NCBI GenBank assembly: GCA_002811645.1 | Contig: PDIP01000043.1 | Coordinates: 174,071 to 238,070, forward strand | Reading direction: 5' to 3' | Length of the DNA stretch: 64,000 nucleotides | From: Corallochytrium limacisporum | Lineage: Eukaryota > Opisthokonta | Shown here: positions 59,852 through 64,000 of the stretch, piece by piece | Position numbering within the stretch: position 1 is the stretch's first letter | How the letters are laid out: the number at the start of each line of letters is the position of its first letter | Position numbers and translations under genes: made by a program | The notes under the pieces: generated by a model | The model's database searches: none | Seen by the model: only the letters and a program-made list of their open reading frames with translations | What the model was told of the DNA's origin: nothing

Positions 59852-61408
59852 ATGCCCGCGAAAGTGACCGGGAAGAAGCCGGCAACGAGGTCTGCGGCTG
59901 CAACTGGGGGGGTCTTCAACTTCTTAATCGCCGTGAGTGTGGTGGCCCTGGCTATAGGAATTGTGTTCACTTATAATAAGGAAGAACATCTGCTTGTTGA
60001 TCTGCTCAATAACGTCCAGAAAACAGCTGAAGAGACTTTGTTTGGCACTGATGATAACTCGAAGCAATTGGTTAAAGATTTGTTGGTAGCATACTCAGAT
60101 ATCATTACTAAGCACGCTCCCGAGGTTGCTGGAGACTGTACGGTAGCTGTAGGATATGTTGGTAACCTTGACATCATCGTTGATGCCGCAGACTTCATCG
60201 ATGCCATTGATCAAGAAATTACTGAACCTAAACACCATGAGCATATGACCACTTTGGATCATGTTACTGAAGTCTTCCTCTTCTTCTTCCAGCGGGGTGC
60301 CGCTGCCGAGCGGTATCTTGGAGATTATGGACTTTTTGAGGTATTGGTAGCGAAGAGCAAAGAATTGCCTGGATTCAAGACTGCCCTGGGGGGCAATGGC
60401 GCTGTAATGGCCAATCGCATGGCATCGAAGGGATGTGAAGTCATCCTGGGGGCTACCGTTGGACCACATATGGAAGGTCACATCCATAAAAACATCAAGG
60501 TAAGTGGTCAAGCAGGCGATGACGAAGATATTCATATTATCCTTGAGTATCCTCATGATCAAGTGTTCCGGACTCACACGTCCCCGCGTGCCAATCGTTT
60601 CATAATCACGCATGATCGCCATAATGGCCACTTGGCGGCCAGTGACACATTCCACAAGGAAGTTAGGGAGCATCTGAACAGTGGCAAAGACCTTCATGGA
60701 TATGTTATTGGAGGCCTACAGTTGATGGAAGGACAGGACGAAACGATGCTCCGCAGCAAGCTCTTGGATCTCCAGAAATTTGTGCTTGAGCTTCCCAAAA
60801 CAACCAAGATCCACCTGGAACTGGGCTCCTTCGCTGACCCAGATGTGTATGCTATGATTTTGGACTATCTCTTGCCCTTCAGCGATAGCATTGGGCTCAA
60901 TGAGCAAGAGATTTTTACTTTGTACAAGATGCTGGCCACAGGTGAGTTGCACAACGAAGGAACGGCCTTGCTTCCACTGCAAAATGCTGTCGATATGCTG
61001 TATGCTGTTTTTGATGACGAGCGTATGAAAGAGCTGGATCGGATCCACCTGCACACTCTTGCTTATCACGTCATGTGTCAGAGGCCTGGACATTGGCAGA
61101 ACCCCGTACCAGGCCTTGTGGACGGTGCCTTGCGCAGCACGCGACACGCGTGTGACAAAGAGCAACTCAACGACGACCTTGTCGAGCTCCGAATGCTCGC
61201 TACGGACCGCATCAGCAGTGAAGCTGTTGATGGCAACTATACGGTCTCCGCGCAACACCCCACGTACTCATGGTTTAGCGAGAAGCACAAGCTAGAATGT
61301 CATTTGGCACTCATGCTGGTCTGCAAGGACCCCGTTAGAACAGTAGGACTTGGTGACAACATCAGCAGCAGTGCTCTTGCCCACAACTTTGGATCGTTAG
61401 ATTTGTAG
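59852..61408 (+). CDS. ADPGK: ADP-dependent glucokinase
   Basis: 518 residues. ADPGK phosphorylates glucose with ADP instead of ATP. The N-terminus carries one hydrophobic segment (about 22-40), which should anchor it in the ER as in animals. The ribokinase-fold domain has the family parts in order: FFFQRGAAAERYLGD, GGNGAVMANRMAS, IILEYPHD with RANRFIITHD, GGLQLMEGQDE, HLELGSFADPD, SIGLNEQE and, near the end, CKDPVRTVGLGDNISSS with the GxGD catalytic aspartate. The start is the ATG at 59852; the frame upstream opens with a TTG. It converges on the capping enzyme with a 77-base gap. This enzyme is known mainly from animals, some protists and archaea. Confidence 0.93.
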   Translation: MPAKVTGKKPATRSAAATGGVFNFLIAVSVVALAIGIVFTYNKEEHLLVDLLNNVQKTAEETLFGTDDNSKQLVKDLLVAYSDIITKHAPEVAGDCTVAVGYVGNLDIIVDAADFIDAIDQEITEPKHHEHMTTLDHVTEVFLFFFQRGAAAERYLGDYGLFEVLVAKSKELPGFKTALGGNGAVMANRMASKGCEVILGATVGPHMEGHIHKNIKVSGQAGDDEDIHIILEYPHDQVFRTHTSPRANRFIITHDRHNGHLAASDTFHKEVREHLNSGKDLHGYVIGGLQLMEGQDETMLRSKLLDLQKFVLELPKTTKIHLELGSFADPDVYAMILDYLLPFSDSIGLNEQEIFTLYKMLATGELHNEGTALLPLQNAVDMLYAVFDDERMKELDRIHLHTLAYHVMCQRPGHWQNPVPGLVDGALRSTRHACDKEQLNDDLVELRMLATDRISSEAVDGNYTVSAQHPTYSWFSEKHKLECHLALMLVCKDPVRTVGLGDNISSSALAHNFGSLDL

Positions 61409-61485
61409 AGAATTAGAGTCGGTTAAAAATTTTTCGGACTGTTCGAAACCATGCATACAGTTCTTACTAGTTTACTTTGCTCAGG

Positions 61486-64000
61486 TTACATTCCAGGACC
61501 ACGAAGAGGCATGTGTGCTGACTCGTTGATGAGAACATCCACAAGAATTGGCTCCTTCAAACTGTCCTTGATACTTCTGAGGACGCCCTTGACCGTCCTC
61601 TTTCCGTTCGGGTAACTCTTGTCGTCTCGGATGCGCATAAAGACCCACTGCTTGCTGCCTTCATCCCATGAACACTCGACGATCTGGCCATCTAGCTCTT
61701 TGAGTTTGGCACGCGGCAGGTTCAGAGTGTTGTAAGGCGGGTCATGCAACTCCAGCCGACCATGTGCTCCTCCCACGTACAACTCGCCCTTGAGTGTGTT
61801 TGGCATTCCCGGTCCACTCTGTTCACGAAGATGGAGCTTGAAATCTACAGAGTTCATGTCCGGTGGTTTCCACTTCAGTAGGCGATCGCAACGGCCAGCT
61901 TGGTAATGGTCCTCGACCGGATGGAAAACCAGGCCGTCGGTCTCGTGCGGAACCTGTTGCATGACCTTGAGAATCTTCTTCACATCACGGCAGGGTACGA
62001 AGTCTTTCAAGCGAATGCTGAATGGCTCCTTGCTGAGGTCATATTTGTTTCGGCTCTTCTCGCGCGGTTTGATAATCGCCGAGTGGACACGGGCGTGACG
62101 CTTATCAAACGGTAGAGTCCTGCCAATGTCAATCCCATTGAGTGTGATGAGATCGTAAATGAGATAGCGATTGCGGGGTGGATTTCCCTTCGGGCGGTCA
62201 ATGACCATCTCGCCGTCCAAAAGCGTCTCCGTGAGGAATTCGTCGCTTTCAACATCCACAGGGAAGTGCATATCATCAATGCGAAAAACTCTAGAGTCAC
62301 GGTCGAGCATATATACAACAGGGCCCGAAATGAACATCATGTAGCGGGTACCGTCGGCCTTCCAACTGACCATGTACGGATTACGACGAATCAAATCCAG
62401 CTTAGACGAGTCCAGAGACACGGGTTGTGATCCGGGGAAGTCGTTACGACCTCCTTGAAACCAGTGGCAATAGTGGCAACAGCGTCTGACTACCTCGTCC
62501 CGTTCTGGTCCTCGGACCTCATAACCGACTTCTCCTTCTACACCTACCAATGTCATAGGCTTGCCTTCATAAGCATTGCAATCATCATCAGCATCAACGC
62601 GTCCGTAATTCTCCCAGGCTGGCTTGTCAGGAGTCGGTACAGTTCGTCGTTCACCAGCAATTCGGAAGAGCTCTTCAATGTACTGATCCTTGTAGATACC
62701 TGGGTCACGTGCAATCGCAATCTCCTGAACTGCAGCTTCGGTACTGAAACCAAGTTCCGTCATGTATCGAGCAATCAAGAAACCTGTGCGATTGAAGCCG
62801 TGAGTACAATGTACACCAATAGCCATGTGCTCTCCGGGCCCTTCTGGAGATGTGAACCAACGGACAAGACCTTGGAAGCGTTGGTAGTTATCTTCATTAG
62901 GAGGCGCTCCGAAGCCCGCACAGGCAATCTTGTGGTAGCGGACACCTGCTCGCTCGAATTCTTGAGGGTCATAGTACCGACTAGTCTTTGTAAGATCGAT
63001 CACCATTCCGAGCTCGATGCCACGGTCTCGACAACTCTCGATGACGTTAGTTGGCGTCCAACGGTCATTCTCTAACACCACACTGTCAAACTTAGATGAA
63101 AGTGGGGCCTTGAAAGCAACAAACGGTGTACCGGGAACCATTCCATTGCTCATAGGAGGACATTGCACCCAGCGGTCAGGAATGTCCCCTGGATTTGCAG
63201 TGTCATGAACATACCCTCCGCCCCTACTTCCTCGATTGTCTGGCCTATCATAGGCACTCTGGCCGTACCGGTAGTCAGGCCCACGGTCCCGGCCGTAATA
63301 GTCATCACCGCGATGCCCATTGGCAAGTCGATCCCGATCGCGGTCGCCAAAAGAACCACGTCCATTCTGCCTCCAGTCCCGGTCTCCATCTTGAGGTCCA
63401 CTTCCAGAACTCCGCATTCGATCGTATTTTGCCCACGGGTTGTCTTCTCCATGTCTGTCATTGTGATCATACCTGTCTTCCAATGAAGGACGGGGGCGAT
63501 GATCGTGAGAATCCCGCCTCGGTGGTCCCCGATCCCGATCGTACTCACGGTCACGGTCACGGTCACGGTCCCGGCCGCGGTCTCTGTCGCGCTCGCGGTC
63601 GTTGTAAGTCATTGGAGGTGGAGTTCCACCATCCCGGCCCATTGGAAGCTCCTCCTCTTCAACTTCGCGTGCAGGTTCCTTCATTTCTTCTAGTGTCTTC
63701 TTCTTGATCTTTGGTTGATCTTCGTCTTTAGATTCAGCCTCTTCCAGTGACTGTTCAGTCTTATTGGCTTCCTCTTCCTCCGCTTTGTTCTCGACCACCT
63801 TCTTCGCTGGCAGTTCTAGCTCATCATCTGACTCGTCGTCGATAACAGATCTCCGGGTCTTCGGGATTGCTGGTTCTTCCGCAACATCTTCATCATCAAA
63901 TTCAGGCACATCACCGGGTGCATCCTTTGCAGAGTCCTTCTCGACATCCTTTTCGAGCTCTTCTGTTTTCGGGCGCTTCTCGCCATTTTCGCTAGTGTCG
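61486..64000 (-). CDS. RNGTT: mRNA capping enzyme (triphosphatase-guanylyltransferase), 5' partial
   Basis: At least 837 residues; the frame runs off the right edge with no ATG, so the N-terminus is missing. After an acidic region and an RD/DR-rich low-complexity stretch (about 63270-63620), the cysteine-phosphatase-type RNA triphosphatase follows, with the active site HCTHGFNRTG near 62787-62816. The guanylyltransferase comes next: the Lys of KADGTRYM (lysine codon 62359-62361) is motif I and takes the GMP, then the DGEMV, DGLVFHP and LLKWKPPD motifs. It ends with an OB-fold. This order (Cys phosphatase then guanylyltransferase in one chain) is the animal and plant form; yeasts use a separate Cet1-type triphosphatase. 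Only the N-terminal RD-rich extension is unusual. Confidence 0.95.
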   Translation of the reverse strand, partial: DTSENGEKRPKTEELEKDVEKDSAKDAPGDVPEFDDEDVAEEPAIPKTRRSVIDDESDDELELPAKKVVENKAEEEEANKTEQSLEEAESKDEDQPKIKKKTLEEMKEPAREVEEEELPMGRDGGTPPPMTYNDRERDRDRGRDRDRDRDREYDRDRGPPRRDSHDHRPRPSLEDRYDHNDRHGEDNPWAKYDRMRSSGSGPQDGDRDWRQNGRGSFGDRDRDRLANGHRGDDYYGRDRGPDYRYGQSAYDRPDNRGSRGGGYVHDTANPGDIPDRWVQCPPMSNGMVPGTPFVAFKAPLSSKFDSVVLENDRWTPTNVIESCRDRGIELGMVIDLTKTSRYYDPQEFERAGVRYHKIACAGFGAPPNEDNYQRFQGLVRWFTSPEGPGEHMAIGVHCTHGFNRTGFLIARYMTELGFSTEAAVQEIAIARDPGIYKDQYIEELFRIAGERRTVPTPDKPAWENYGRVDADDDCNAYEGKPMTLVGVEGEVGYEVRGPERDEVVRRCCHYCHWFQGGRNDFPGSQPVSLDSSKLDLIRRNPYMVSWKADGTRYMMFISGPVVYMLDRDSRVFRIDDMHFPVDVESDEFLTETLLDGEMVIDRPKGNPPRNRYLIYDLITLNGIDIGRTLPFDKRHARVHSAIIKPREKSRNKYDLSKEPFSIRLKDFVPCRDVKKILKVMQQVPHETDGLVFHPVEDHYQAGRCDRLLKWKPPDMNSVDFKLHLREQSGPGMPNTLKGELYVGGAHGRLELHDPPYNTLNLPRAKLKELDGQIVECSWDEGSKQWVFMRIRDDKSYPNGKRTVKGVLRSIKDSLKEPILVDVLINESAHMPLRGPGM

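Noticed and set aside
1-64000. Transposons, CRISPR arrays or bacterial operons
   Set aside because: No reverse transcriptase, transposase or integrase motif, no regularly spaced repeats, and all genes are of eukaryotic type.

Overview
The window is a gene-dense stretch of a eukaryotic nuclear genome, about half G+C. It has 26 recognisable protein genes, two unassigned short ORFs and one broken gene. Almost every gene is a single uninterrupted ORF, although a splicing factor (SF3A3) is present and a few leaders look as if they carry introns. The gene set points to an early-diverging fungus, or a close relative of fungi, rather than to Dikarya. The fungal side is a DUG2-type WD40+M20 peptidase and a DUF3336 patatin lipase. 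Against Dikarya are PEN-2, CFAP91, an ADP-dependent glucokinase, a metazoan/plant-type capping enzyme, LRRC40, WDR53, FBXO21 and a CTC1-like protein. A flagellate ancestor is implied by CFAP91. The placement is inference, since no marker gene was compared by search.

Layout. 0-15.5 kb: syntaxin-6 (-), an unrecognised coiled-coil protein (+), PEN-2 (-), a 1.7 kb low-complexity spacer, EFR3 (-), PDCL3 (+), WDR53 (+), TCTP (+), a truncated CFAP91 (-) and an SRF-type MADS factor (-). 15.5-20.9 kb: a gene-poor stretch with a 195-base assembly gap inside a poly-G region. 20.9-31 kb: TMEM167/kish (+), mitochondrial bL28 (+), DUG2 (-), a 2 kb non-coding stretch, GH47 mannosidase (+) and DCN1 (+). 31-45 kb: a multiply broken coiled-coil gene (-), NDUFA1 (+), CUL4 (-), RPB4 (+), SET/NAP (-), LRRC40 (+), an inositol-type sugar porter (-) and SF3A3 (+). 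45-64 kb: patatin lipase (-), a 2 kb spacer, FBXO21 (-), C3orf33-like (+), tandem-hotdog thioesterase (+), CTC1-like (+), MO25 (-), ADPGK (+) and the capping enzyme (-), which runs off the right edge.

Many genes lie in convergent pairs with 3' gaps of roughly 35-160 bases, so their 3' UTRs probably overlap. Divergent promoters are longer and often contain runs of C or G, several as C(n)G(n) palindromes 190-350 bases upstream of start codons. Functionally the set is housekeeping: endosomal fusion, PI4P at the plasma membrane, ER glycan trimming, cullin-RING ubiquitin ligases (CUL4, DCN1, WDR53, FBXO21), Pol II and mRNA capping, splicing, mitochondria and telomere ends.

The most notable signals are: two flagellum-linked genes that are both damaged (the second assignment is tentative); a CTC1-like telomere protein; a PEN-2 gamma-secretase subunit; the capping-enzyme architecture; and shared promoter motifs (C/G tracts and an E2F-CCAAT composite).
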